A stretch of 39,060 nt of DNA. It comes from an uncultured Bacteroides sp. Its GTDB lineage: Bacteria > Bacteroidota > Bacteroidia > Bacteroidales > Bacteroidaceae. Shown here in pieces: positions 7,621 to 15,396 of the stretch; position 1 is the stretch's first letter, and the number at the start of each line of letters is the position of its first letter. The DNA lies in contig CASDXG010000107.1 of NCBI GenBank assembly GCA_949285025.1, forward strand, positions 1 through 39,060, in the 5' to 3' direction. Position numbers and translations under genes: made by a program. The notes beneath the pieces were generated by a model, which searched no databases, was not told where the DNA came from, and saw only the letters and a list, made by a program, of their open reading frames with translations.

Positions 7621-8748
7621 TTATTCTGCTGCATAAAACTTCTTCTCGAAATCACAACAGAGTTGATGACATTTGATTGCTGCTTTCAATTTCAAAAGTT
7701 CCTGCGGAGTCAGGGTGTCTTTATTCTGCATATATTTTCGAATTTGGAACGAACTTACAACCTTTGCCTCTGCAAGCATTATCTGGCATGTTCTTTTATC
7801 TCTGCGACTGACATCTCCTCTTTCATTGAAATTACGGGCACAACATGTTCTGCACAGTTTCAATATTTCGCATTTCATACATTCATCATCAACGAATCTT
7901 GAAGAATCAGAAAAATCGACCGTATTCAGATAATCCAATATGTCAGTTTTCCCATTAACGTTTGGCAAGAAGTGATGACAAGGAAACAACCGCCCTTCTA
8001 CATCATATGCAACTAATTCATCTGCTACACCACAAGTCTTTCCATATTTTTTATTAGGTTCATTATTTAATAAATGAACATAGGAGGTTTCCTTGAAGAT
8101 ATACATTGGAGTTTTATCCGGATGCGCTAAATAATAATCGGCAAGTTTGTTCAACTGTTCTTCGTATATCTTTCCATCCCCTTTTTGCCAATCTTCTCCT
8201 TGAGCAGGCTTTGCATCTATGCGATAATTCTGCTCATGGAAATAAATCAATTCATCTGCAAAATTTGCAAGTGCCTTTCTTGGAACGGTCATGCTTAATA
8301 AGTAATTAGGCATCGTCTCTATCATCCACATTATAGGTAAATCTGATGAATGACACCCTCTATTACCTTCTTGCACGTCATTTCTCCCGTCAACAGACAT
8401 TATAAGATTAATTTTTTCTTTATGTGCCTTGAACCATTCTTTCTTTTCATCATCAAGCAAAGTACCATTGGTGGTTATGAAAATATCTACCTTCACATCT
8501 GTGATGGTTTCCCATATCCATGTACATAATTCTTTAATCAAATCAAACTGAAGTAATGGCTCGCCTCCAAAAAGATCAAACCTTATACCATCTTTATTAT
8601 TGGATTCTCTAGCTAATTTAACTTCTCTTGAAACGACTGACTTTGCAGTTTCCAAAGTCATATTTTGAGACGTTTTATATTTTTGATAACAATAGATGCA
8701 ATTAAGATTACACCTATACGTTAACATCACGAAACACATCTTTCGCAT
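7621..8748 (-). CDS. SPASM-domain radical SAM peptide maturase
   Basis: A 375-residue enzyme. The radical SAM motif is at the N-terminus, C13-x3-C17-x2-C20 (YRCNLNCIYCYQK), with the GGEPLL SAM-binding motif at 61-66 and ITTNGTLL at 91-98. The C-terminal SPASM region has cysteines at 239, 257, 290, 293, 299, 302, 303 and 321, enough for two auxiliary 4Fe-4S clusters, plus three more at 360, 364 and 365. SPASM enzymes make thioether or C-C crosslinks in RiPPs or mature sulfatases. The sulfatase-maturase (anSME) type is less likely here, as no sulfatase is near and a Cys-rich peptide gene follows 58 bp downstream. The N-terminus begins right at the barrel, so a separate RRE peptide-recognition domain appears to be absent. 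Confidence 0.88.
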   Translation of the reverse strand: MRKMCFVMLTYRCNLNCIYCYQKYKTSQNMTLETAKSVVSREVKLARESNNKDGIRFDLFGGEPLLQFDLIKELCTWIWETITDVKVDIFITTNGTLLDDEKKEWFKAHKEKINLIMSVDGRNDVQEGNRGCHSSDLPIMWMIETMPNYLLSMTVPRKALANFADELIYFHEQNYRIDAKPAQGEDWQKGDGKIYEEQLNKLADYYLAHPDKTPMYIFKETSYVHLLNNEPNKKYGKTCGVADELVAYDVEGRLFPCHHFLPNVNGKTDILDYLNTVDFSDSSRFVDDECMKCEILKLCRTCCARNFNERGDVSRRDKRTCQIMLAEAKVVSSFQIRKYMQNKDTLTPQELLKLKAAIKCHQLCCDFEKKFYAAE

Positions 8749-8788
8749 ATCTTGAAAGTTTTTGGTTTATCAATCATCTAATTATTTC

Positions 8789-9136
8789 TTATCCGAATAT
8801 TGACCAAAGAATAGAGCCCACAAGTACAACAAGTCCTATGATACCGTTCCAACGTTCTGACAAGACCTTGCTTGAGCCATCTGTATAAAACTCTATTGTT
8901 ATCTCCGGATTAACGATCCGGCTGATGCAATAGATAGCGTATAATCCCACACCGATATAAATTCCAACGACAAAGCCTGCATTGAATCCCCAATCAAAGA
9001 TCCACGCAACTATACCACTAATCAAACCAACAGCAAGAGTTACTCCTATCATGCCTAAAAATTCCTGGATCAATCCTATATGCCACAGAATACTTATCAG
9101 AATAAAACCTCCTATTATATATAATATCCATTCCAT
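8789..9136 (-). CDS. Small four-helix membrane protein
   Basis: A 115-residue, very hydrophobic protein with about four transmembrane segments: residues 4-24, 27-48, 52-73 and 98-115. A short polar loop carries EITIEFYTDGSSKVLSERW. I recognise no family. It lies 41 bp after the exported TPR gene and 40 bp before the SPASM radical SAM gene on the same strand, so it bridges the chaperone half and the peptide half of the run. A role as a channel or immunity protein cannot be supported from the sequence. Confidence 0.65.
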   Translation of the reverse strand: MEWILYIIGGFILISILWHIGLIQEFLGMIGVTLAVGLISGIVAWIFDWGFNAGFVVGIYIGVGLYAIYCISRIVNPEITIEFYTDGSSKVLSERWNGIIGLVVLVGSILWSIFG

Positions 9137-9177
9137 AAGTAAATTAATTTATGTTATAGTTTAGGTTATTAATAATA

Positions 9178-11127
9178 TCAACGAAATGTTTTTGATATAC
9201 TATATCGTGCATAAGACGCTGTAACATAAGATACATAGCACATCAAACTTCCGTTGTTCATAGACATTGAGACAGAGAAAGAACTGTATCGGGCATACCG
9301 AAGTTCGGCTGATTTTGCCGAAAAGCTACCGTTATTGCAGTAAAGTGTCAATGGCCGGTTAGTAAACTCTACACCCCTTCCGGTTACTCCTGAAACGGAA
9401 ACAACGATTCGATTATTTCCTTTAGCCGAAATCACTATCATAGTCGAACCGTCTTTGCTGATACCTGTTCCTGTTCCCGACAAGACAAGGCGGCCTCCGT
9501 GAGAATAGATAAAGTTCATGACTTCATGGTCTTTCCGTGTCATGAGATCGGATGACGTAATTACGTTTGAATCCAATGTGTAAGAACCACTTAAACGATA
9601 TATCCATTTCGTTTCTTTTTCTATTTGCGGAACATATTTATGCTGATTGTCATAATATCCGGCAGCGACCAATTTATATGTCGCATTGTTTTTCTTGTCA
9701 TATATACCGCTTTTCGTATTCAGTTTCGACAGCTGTTTTATAATTTTCTTTGCATATTTAGGAGAGTATTCAGCAATATTCTGTGTAATATAGGCAATCA
9801 CGTTACTGTCCCACACTTCGTTCTTATGTGCCTTGATATAATTCTTCAGGTATTTATATCCGGTTTTATTATTATAACCGAAAGACTTAGCCAAAAGCTG
9901 TTCATGCCGTTCCAAAACAAAAGTGTAATACGACAGATTTATTTCCCACCAGTCATGTCGAGTAAGTTTTTCTCCTTTCAAATACTTTATATACGCATCG
10001 AATCCCTCCTTCTTATATTCATTGAAAGAAATAGATTCCATATATAATTTATAGGCCTTGCTTTCTTCTGGCGACATTGATGTGCTGTGGTTGCACATCC
10101 ACTCTACCGCATTTATATTCCCTTGCGAAGCGGCAAATTCCATCAGGAGTTGGGGATTGATGTTCATGCTTTCCAACGTCATCCCCAACTGATAAATCAT
10201 GTTGTCATCATAATGGCTATTATGAGGATTGAATTGTGTCAGATGATTTTGGGCGTGATGTTTCAAATTCAGACTGTCAAGGTTATAATAAATCTGATTC
10301 TCAAACACGTAAACAAACGCTTGAATATCTGTCTTGTATTTACACAATCCGTTGTAAAGCCTTTCAAACACTTCCGGTCCAACTTTCTTGTATTCCTGCG
10401 AATTGCTTATTTGGACATACGCTTTCTCATACCCTCCTGCATAAGCCAGCGCAAACAGCGAGACAGCTTCATCCGAAGTCAGATCATCGTAAGTCATTGC
10501 TTTCTTGTATAAAGCCTCTGCATTACCGAAAGATGCAGCCCTGTCGTACCAATTACGTGCGACAGCACGGTTTCCCGCAGCAGAAAACAAATCCCCGTAT
10601 TCCATATACACGGCATTGTCTTTTTCATTCACCGCAGAATCATATCTTGCCAGTATATCTTTGGCTATGGCTGCATTTTTATTGTTCGTAGAAGAGGCAA
10701 TGTATGCTTTAAGAGCTTCCGCACTTCCTTTTTTCAAGGCAGCGTTGAACTTGCCTTTGTCCTGCTGTCTGATTGCAATTTGATTTATCTGCCTGTTACA
10801 TGCCTCTACTCTTTGGGCAGCAAACTTATCACTCCCATTGTAACTGAGTATTTCCTGATACGATTTTTTTGCTTCCTTATACTGTCCGTTGACATATAAC
10901 CGATTAGCTCTTTGCAACAAGTCGGCGCAAATTCGTGCATTTCTCATTTCAACAGACAAATCAGCCTGTTCCGAAGAATTCCCTGCAGTAGCCAAAGCTG
11001 CCTGATACAGTTTCATGGCCGTTGCATAGTCGCCGGCCATAAAAGCAGCCTTTGCCGGAGCTTTCTGTGCCTGTGCTGCCGATACTGCAGTTATAACAAA
11101 TGCCAACAATAAAAATATTCTTTTCAT
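9178..11127 (-). CDS. Exported TPR/Sel1-like repeat protein with beta-rich C-terminus
   Basis: A 649-residue protein with a clear Sec signal peptide (MKRIFLLLAFVITAVSAAQAQ). From residue 22 on, helical repeats with the TPR signature dominate (AFMAGDYATAMKLYQAALA, LYVNGQYKEAKKSYQEIL, AGNRAVARNWYDRAASFGNA), including Sel1-like pairs near 190-240. The last about 130 residues (from LSGSYTLDSNVITSS) change to short Ser/Tyr/Val-rich strands that look like a beta-sandwich. It is probably periplasmic and binds partner proteins. It starts 5 bp after the membrane TPR-like gene, so the two are translationally close and presumably work together. Confidence 0.75.
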   Translation of the reverse strand: MKRIFLLLAFVITAVSAAQAQKAPAKAAFMAGDYATAMKLYQAALATAGNSSEQADLSVEMRNARICADLLQRANRLYVNGQYKEAKKSYQEILSYNGSDKFAAQRVEACNRQINQIAIRQQDKGKFNAALKKGSAEALKAYIASSTNNKNAAIAKDILARYDSAVNEKDNAVYMEYGDLFSAAGNRAVARNWYDRAASFGNAEALYKKAMTYDDLTSDEAVSLFALAYAGGYEKAYVQISNSQEYKKVGPEVFERLYNGLCKYKTDIQAFVYVFENQIYYNLDSLNLKHHAQNHLTQFNPHNSHYDDNMIYQLGMTLESMNINPQLLMEFAASQGNINAVEWMCNHSTSMSPEESKAYKLYMESISFNEYKKEGFDAYIKYLKGEKLTRHDWWEINLSYYTFVLERHEQLLAKSFGYNNKTGYKYLKNYIKAHKNEVWDSNVIAYITQNIAEYSPKYAKKIIKQLSKLNTKSGIYDKKNNATYKLVAAGYYDNQHKYVPQIEKETKWIYRLSGSYTLDSNVITSSDLMTRKDHEVMNFIYSHGGRLVLSGTGTGISKDGSTMIVISAKGNNRIVVSVSGVTGRGVEFTNRPLTLYCNNGSFSAKSAELRYARYSSFSVSMSMNNGSLMCYVSYVTASYARYSISKTFR

Positions 11128-11132
11128 GGTAT

Positions 11133-12068
11133 TTATAACTTGTAATATTTTTTCAGAATATTCAATTTGTTCTGATGTTCATTATGTATGTTGTTTTCAG
11201 GAAAAATATTTTTCAATAATTCAAGTTTCAAGGAAACATCCTCTATAACCGATTTGATATCTTCACGTTTTACATAGCGTATAACACTTATGTTCAGTGT
11301 ATTTGATATTCGTCCGTTACGTTTTATAAAATATGCATCCCAAACCTTTGTCATGTCTGTCTGCAATTTCTGAATCTTTTCTTCCCGTGTCTTCTTTACA
11401 TTCGCTATCAGCTCGTCCACCTCTTGTATTTTTTTCTTTCCCGACTTTCTGCTCCTCGCATCCTGCAAAGCAATCAGAGCCTCGTCATATTTATCTTGCA
11501 AAACATATTCTTCTGCAGCTTGCAATAAGGCGTTATACTCCGCATAATGATACTGATAATAAGGTACAGCTCGTACAAGCATAAATACAACCAATAAAAA
11601 CGCACCAATCCATCCGGCCCATTTAAAGATACGCAACCGTGTCCGACGCAGTCTCTCTTTTTTTGCTTTTATCCGTTGCCTACGCATCAATTCTTCGAAT
11701 TGCCGCCTCCGTTCTGCTTCTTCTGCCCTCTGTCTTGCTATGACGGGATCTACGGGTAACCATCCGTTCACTCTCAATAGATTCCAAAACGAGCGTAAGT
11801 CCTCCTTGACCGCCAACTTAGAAATACTTATAAAGTCTCTTACAATTTCCTTCTCTTTCAGTGAGGAAAGATTGGCTACACCTTTTAGTGCCAACTTACT
11901 GCAAGCCTCAAGTATATCCGTTGCACTTTTCGCCCGGGATTCACCGTAATAGATATCTTCAAAATCGTTACTGTATATCTTATTAGCAGCTATATTGTTT
12001 AATTTTTCCTTAAATTTCAGAATGTCAATTCCATCCTTATACCACTGCTGTGCGTCTTTTACATCCAT
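11133..12068 (-). CDS. Single-pass membrane protein with TPR-like C-terminal region
   Basis: A 311-residue protein. Residues 1-110 are helical and soluble. A strongly basic/acidic helix follows (about 111-147, RQRAEEAERRRQFEELMRRQ and on), then one transmembrane helix (about 149-168, WAGWIGAFLLVVFMLVRAV) and a C-terminal domain with a TPR-like unit (YNALLQAAEEYVLQDKYDEA) and helices. This suggests an N-in topology, with the C-terminal domain in the periplasm facing the exported TPR protein encoded next. It lies 59 bp after the Hsp70 gene, so it may tie that chaperone to the membrane. The family is unassigned. Confidence 0.7.
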   Translation of the reverse strand: MDVKDAQQWYKDGIDILKFKEKLNNIAANKIYSNDFEDIYYGESRAKSATDILEACSKLALKGVANLSSLKEKEIVRDFISISKLAVKEDLRSFWNLLRVNGWLPVDPVIARQRAEEAERRRQFEELMRRQRIKAKKERLRRTRLRIFKWAGWIGAFLLVVFMLVRAVPYYQYHYAEYNALLQAAEEYVLQDKYDEALIALQDARSRKSGKKKIQEVDELIANVKKTREEKIQKLQTDMTKVWDAYFIKRNGRISNTLNISVIRYVKREDIKSVIEDVSLKLELLKNIFPENNIHNEHQNKLNILKKYYKL

Positions 12069-12080
12069 TTTTTCTCAAAG

Positions 12081-12120
12081 AAAGGATTTACAGCATCAAC
12101 ACCGATACTGCAAATCCTTT
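12081..12120 (-). other. Intercistronic stem-loop between Hsp70 and the membrane TPR gene
   Basis: AAAGGATTT-x-CAG pairs with CTG-x-AAATCCTTT (9 + 3 bp with one internal mismatch, 14-nt loop). It fills most of the 59-bp gap. On the minus strand the tail (CTTTGAG) is not a real U-run, so it looks more like an RNA stability or processing element, or partial attenuator, than a full terminator. Confidence 0.5.
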
Positions 12121-12127
12121 TTGTGTT

Positions 12128-13600
12128 TTATTTCATTTTCATATCACATCCCGCAGAAACGATAACAAATTCACCTTTGGCTCCTTCACATTCTGCAAAA
12201 ACTTTTACCGTACCGTTTGAATCTCTATCTACAATGATTTTGATCGGGGTACCTTTCGGTACGGGACGTCCCCATTCTATATAATCGTTACGTCCTTTTA
12301 GTTCTTGCTCCGGATTAATGTCTAAATATTCTTCCATACTCTCATTTTCGTAAAAATGAAAATCCAATCTGGTCTGTCCATCACTACGTGTAAAAAAATT
12401 ATCGAATTCTTTATGCACAACAAGGTCATCGTTACGCATGATTAAATTGCACACACATGGAATTTCGCTATTAGAATCTTTGTAAGCAGACATGCCATAG
12501 GCGCGTGAGCCTTTGTCTTTCCCTATTAAAATGGCATTTTTTACATCTCCTTTAACCGTTTGAGCTGCCGTCAATGCTGCACCTTTTGCTACGGCTAGAT
12601 CAGGATCTATCAATTTAGGATCTTTCTTAAACTTTTCTTTCACAAAGGCCTTTACCATCGGCATGCGTGAAGAGCCGCCCACCATAATCACCTCGTCTAT
12701 CTGTCCGGTTCCGATACCGGCAAGGTCAAGCGCCTGATCAACCAGCAGCATTGTCCGCTCCATCAGATTTGCCGTTTTGCTCTCAAATTCTTGTCGTGTA
12801 ATGTCTATATTATTAATTCCTTTGTATTTAAATTGCATGGTAGCCTTGTCCTGAAGAGTCAAAGTTTGCTTACAATCTTCAGCTGCAAGCATTATCATAC
12901 CTTGTTCTTGTGGATTAAGCGCATCAAAAGACGTTCCTATTTTATCCAAAACAAAGTCTACAATCGCACGATCCCAATCTGCTCCTCCCAAATGATGGTC
13001 TCCGTCGGTAGCCAACGTATTAATAAGACCGTTTTTTACTTCTAAAACGCTTACATCGAAAGTTCCGCCTCCAAGATCGTATACCAACATCGTTTTATTA
13101 GCCTGCTGTTTCCGTCCGTAAGAAAGAGCGGCAGCAATCGGTTCATTGACAAGAGTCAGCACATTCAGACCGGCCTTTTTACCTGCGGCTTTTGTTCTTT
13201 CACGTTCCAAATTCCCGAAGTACGCCGGAATTGTAATCACGACATCGTATATCGGGTCTTTTCCTTCTTCGTCTTTTCGTTTTTGGTTGGCATAATCCAC
13301 CAGATATTTTAATATAAATGAAGATATTTCCACCGGATCGTATGTCTTACCGAATATCGTACGTGTGAATTCTTTATTCGACATCTCCCGTTTAATTAAA
13401 GCAACGGTATTTTCCGGTTTATTACCAAGATTGTTTTTAGCAGGCTTTCCTACCAGCAGCTTCCCATCGTCATCGAAAGCAACGACCGAGGGAGTGGTCA
13501 AACTTGCACCATTGGGAATGACTGTCACTATATCATCGCTATCAATGGTAGCGATACATGAATAGGTTGTTCCTAAATCAATGCCGTAAAATTCTTTCAT
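12128..13600 (-). CDS. Short (lidless) Hsp70/DnaK-family chaperone
   Basis: A 490-residue Hsp70, against about 640 for housekeeping DnaK. The ATPase domain is complete: phosphate-1 loop GIDLGTTYSCIA (6-17), VITIPAYFG, LVNEPIAAALSYG, phosphate-2 DLGGGTFDVSVLE and the adenosine loop MVGGSSRMPMV. The remaining about 110 residues correspond roughly to a beta substrate-binding domain with weak similarity. The helical lid and the EEVD-like tail are missing. It follows the GrpE-like gene by 8 bp and precedes TPR proteins, so it looks like a specialised chaperone with its own exchange factor rather than the housekeeping dnaK. No J-domain (HPD) protein is visible nearby. Confidence 0.9.
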   Translation of the reverse strand: MKEFYGIDLGTTYSCIATIDSDDIVTVIPNGASLTTPSVVAFDDDGKLLVGKPAKNNLGNKPENTVALIKREMSNKEFTRTIFGKTYDPVEISSFILKYLVDYANQKRKDEEGKDPIYDVVITIPAYFGNLERERTKAAGKKAGLNVLTLVNEPIAAALSYGRKQQANKTMLVYDLGGGTFDVSVLEVKNGLINTLATDGDHHLGGADWDRAIVDFVLDKIGTSFDALNPQEQGMIMLAAEDCKQTLTLQDKATMQFKYKGINNIDITRQEFESKTANLMERTMLLVDQALDLAGIGTGQIDEVIMVGGSSRMPMVKAFVKEKFKKDPKLIDPDLAVAKGAALTAAQTVKGDVKNAILIGKDKGSRAYGMSAYKDSNSEIPCVCNLIMRNDDLVVHKEFDNFFTRSDGQTRLDFHFYENESMEEYLDINPEQELKGRNDYIEWGRPVPKGTPIKIIVDRDSNGTVKVFAECEGAKGEFVIVSAGCDMKMK

Positions 13601-13608
13601 AGTAAAAA

Positions 13609-14625
13609 TTATTTTTTGAATTTATAAGTAATTACTTGTTCTGCTCTTATCAGAAAACGATAGCTTTTTATTTCATCTCCTTTATCGGTTATTTTGGCCT
13701 TTAATATATAAGGCAGAGTCCACACGTATCCCGGGCTTATACTGCGGTAAATTTTTCCATCTAATTCTACATCGTTTGTTTTAACAGTGCCGATAGTTTC
13801 CTGAAGCTCAAGGTTAATTGAGGCACCGTTTTCCCCATTCTGGATACGTTCTACCATTTCCTGAGTCAGAGTGGCTTCCATGCCTACGATGATTTCTTTC
13901 AACTGATTCTGCAAAAAAGTGACCGCTTCCTCTTCAGTCATATTCTGTCTGTCGTTCTCAAAATCGTATAAAACCCTACGGATAATATCCATCTGATAGA
14001 TATATTTGTTTATCAGTTTTATCTTATCCTTTCTATATCGGTCTTCCTGTACGGCCTGATTTATCGATTCAAGACGTTCAGTCCGACTGTCCAGTTTGTT
14101 TTGCAGCTCTTCATTCTCCTTGATTAAACGACCGTTATCATCGATTATGTGTTTTTCAACGCTTCTAACATTTTCTTGAAGTGCCTGCATGAGTGTTAAA
14201 AGCTCTGCAGTATCGTTTTGTACAGGCTTTATGTTTTCTTCACTACTTAGGCTATCGATTTTCTCTTTCAGGCGGGATATTTCCTCATGGCAATTCTGGA
14301 TTTCAGATTCTTTTTCTTCGATAATTTTTTTTAAGGCAGCAATGTCTTCCGCATCAGCATTTTTTTCTTGTTGTTTTTCCTCAGATATTCTTTTAAGTTC
14401 CTCAAAGTCTGATTTTTCCTGTTCCAGCGTTTCTTTTTCTCGCTTCAACTCTTTTTCTTTTTCTGCCAAAGTTTCTTCTTTAGCTTTCAATTCAGCTTCC
14501 TTTTGGGTAATGTCATCGGGGGTTAACGATTCATCCGGAGGTGTAGAATCTAGTCCGGCATTTTTCTTTGAAAAAAGGGACTCTAAAGCATGTTGTACCC
14601 ACTGTGGTACTAAATGTTTCTTCAT
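13609..14625 (-). CDS. Coiled-coil protein with GrpE-like C-terminal region
   Basis: A 338-residue protein. Residues about 35-205 are an almost unbroken coiled coil rich in E and K (heptads such as KEAELKAKEETLAEKEKELK). After it comes a helical stretch (RYRKDKIKLINKYIYQMDII...) and a C-terminal beta-like segment (SISPGYVWTLPYILKAKITD). Both are placed as in GrpE, the Hsp70 nucleotide exchange factor, which also has a long paired helix, a four-helix bundle and a beta domain with a PGY-type motif. Similarity is remote, so GrpE-like is a proposal supported mainly by position, 8 bp before an Hsp70 gene. The N-terminus (MKKHLVPQWV) has no export signal. Confidence 0.7.
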   Translation of the reverse strand: MKKHLVPQWVQHALESLFSKKNAGLDSTPPDESLTPDDITQKEAELKAKEETLAEKEKELKREKETLEQEKSDFEELKRISEEKQQEKNADAEDIAALKKIIEEKESEIQNCHEEISRLKEKIDSLSSEENIKPVQNDTAELLTLMQALQENVRSVEKHIIDDNGRLIKENEELQNKLDSRTERLESINQAVQEDRYRKDKIKLINKYIYQMDIIRRVLYDFENDRQNMTEEEAVTFLQNQLKEIIVGMEATLTQEMVERIQNGENGASINLELQETIGTVKTNDVELDGKIYRSISPGYVWTLPYILKAKITDKGDEIKSYRFLIRAEQVITYKFKK

Positions 14626-14677
14626 GGTAAAATGTCTTTTTTACTAAAAGCCTTCCAGTCCCCCAATACAGGCCAAC

Positions 14678-14815
14678 AAAAAAAGACGTGGGAACTGTAC
14701 CTTTGCCTATCCCTCGTTCAGGCCTTCGCATTGCCTCTCTACTAGGATAAGCAATGCAGTCAAGCCCACGCCTCAATATATTTAACAGAATGTCATGAAA
14801 AATCATGACACTCTG
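14678..14815 (-). ncRNA. Structured RNA / 5' leader ending in a U7 tract, upstream of the GrpE-like gene
   Basis: Read on the minus strand, a closing stem joins GCGUGGG (14771-14765) to CCCACGU (14692-14686), extended inward by GACUG/CAGUU. It is followed directly by UCUUUUUUU, giving an intrinsic-terminator end at 14678. Inside, GCAUUGC/GCAAUGC and GCUUAUCC/GGAUAGGC are complementary but share two bases, so they would form a pseudoknot or alternate folds. A separate hairpin (CAG..TGTCATG/CATGACA..CTG, 14815-14786) precedes it. A consensus promoter lies at 14964-14994. The RNA could be a stand-alone small RNA (a 6S-like or Bacteroidales-1-like RNA is possible, not verified) or a terminator-type leader of the chaperone operon. 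The 102-codon frame across it looks like a shadow. Confidence 0.55.
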
Positions 14816-14963
14816 TATATACATCACCATGGACGCCACATTGCCGTATCTTCCAGTAGAGTCAAATTTGCGAAGTTTGAACGAAGAAGATAAACGTCAA
14901 GTAAACGTCTTATTAACAAATACATATCCGCATCACTCACTCCTTGAGTAAAGACGGACGATG

Positions 14964-14994
14964 CAAATATAGACATAATATCCATATATTCAAA
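14964..14994 (-). promoter_or_regulatory. Strong Bacteroidota promoter for the structured RNA / chaperone operon
   Basis: On the minus strand: TTTG (14994-14991), exactly 19 bp, TATATTTG (14971-14964). It is the best promoter match in the window. The predicted RNA start is near 14956, about 280 nt before the U7 tract and 330 nt before the GrpE-like start codon. No comparable promoter lies between the tract and that gene, so the chaperone genes may depend on read-through. Confidence 0.7.
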
Positions 14995-15315
14995 AAAAAT
15001 ATATATTTTTCTCTTTTTTTATCGGAAGAAAAAAAGACATATTAGTAAGAACGCATTTCTTAATGAAATTTACCTCCTTAAAAAAAACATCGTCAAAAAA
15101 AAGAATTCATACTTCGATACGCCTATCTTCCGGCATCTTTTTACGCATGCTGCAAATAAAAGTCGCCAGATATTCAGATTTTCTCCGAAGTGTTTTCCAA
15201 CAAATGGTAATATATAATAAAGAACATCGGCACGATTTCTACGACAAACACCTCGTTTTATCAAGAATACTATATTGTAATTATTACAAATTAACAATCC
15301 TACTGTTATAAAGTG

Positions 15316-15346
15316 TTGCAGAGGTCGCAAAAAATGGCTATCTTTG
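15316..15346 (+). promoter_or_regulatory. Promoter of pflB
   Basis: TTG at 15316-15318, 20 bp, TATCTTTG at 15339-15346. The predicted start near 15353 gives a leader of about 44 nt before the ATG at 15397. The stretch 14995-15315 is AT-rich and holds no gene that I can support. Confidence 0.65.
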
Positions 15347-15396
15347 CCCCCGTAACACAGTTTATACAAAACATCACATTAATTTATTTACACAGA

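Noticed and set aside
9625-10783. Long plus-strand ORFs opposite the exported TPR gene
   Set aside because: They are antisense shadows of a gene with clear signal peptide and repeats, lack family motifs and promoters, and have atypical composition (many Cys, Ile, Phe).
14531-14839. 102-codon minus-strand ORF over the structured RNA
   Set aside because: It overlaps the GrpE-like start in another frame and crosses the hairpins and the U7 tract. Its conservation-looking text is better explained by RNA structure.
15316-15396. Longer pflB start (TTG 15313)
   Set aside because: It would place the start upstream of the predicted transcription start, and the added residues do not resemble PflB.
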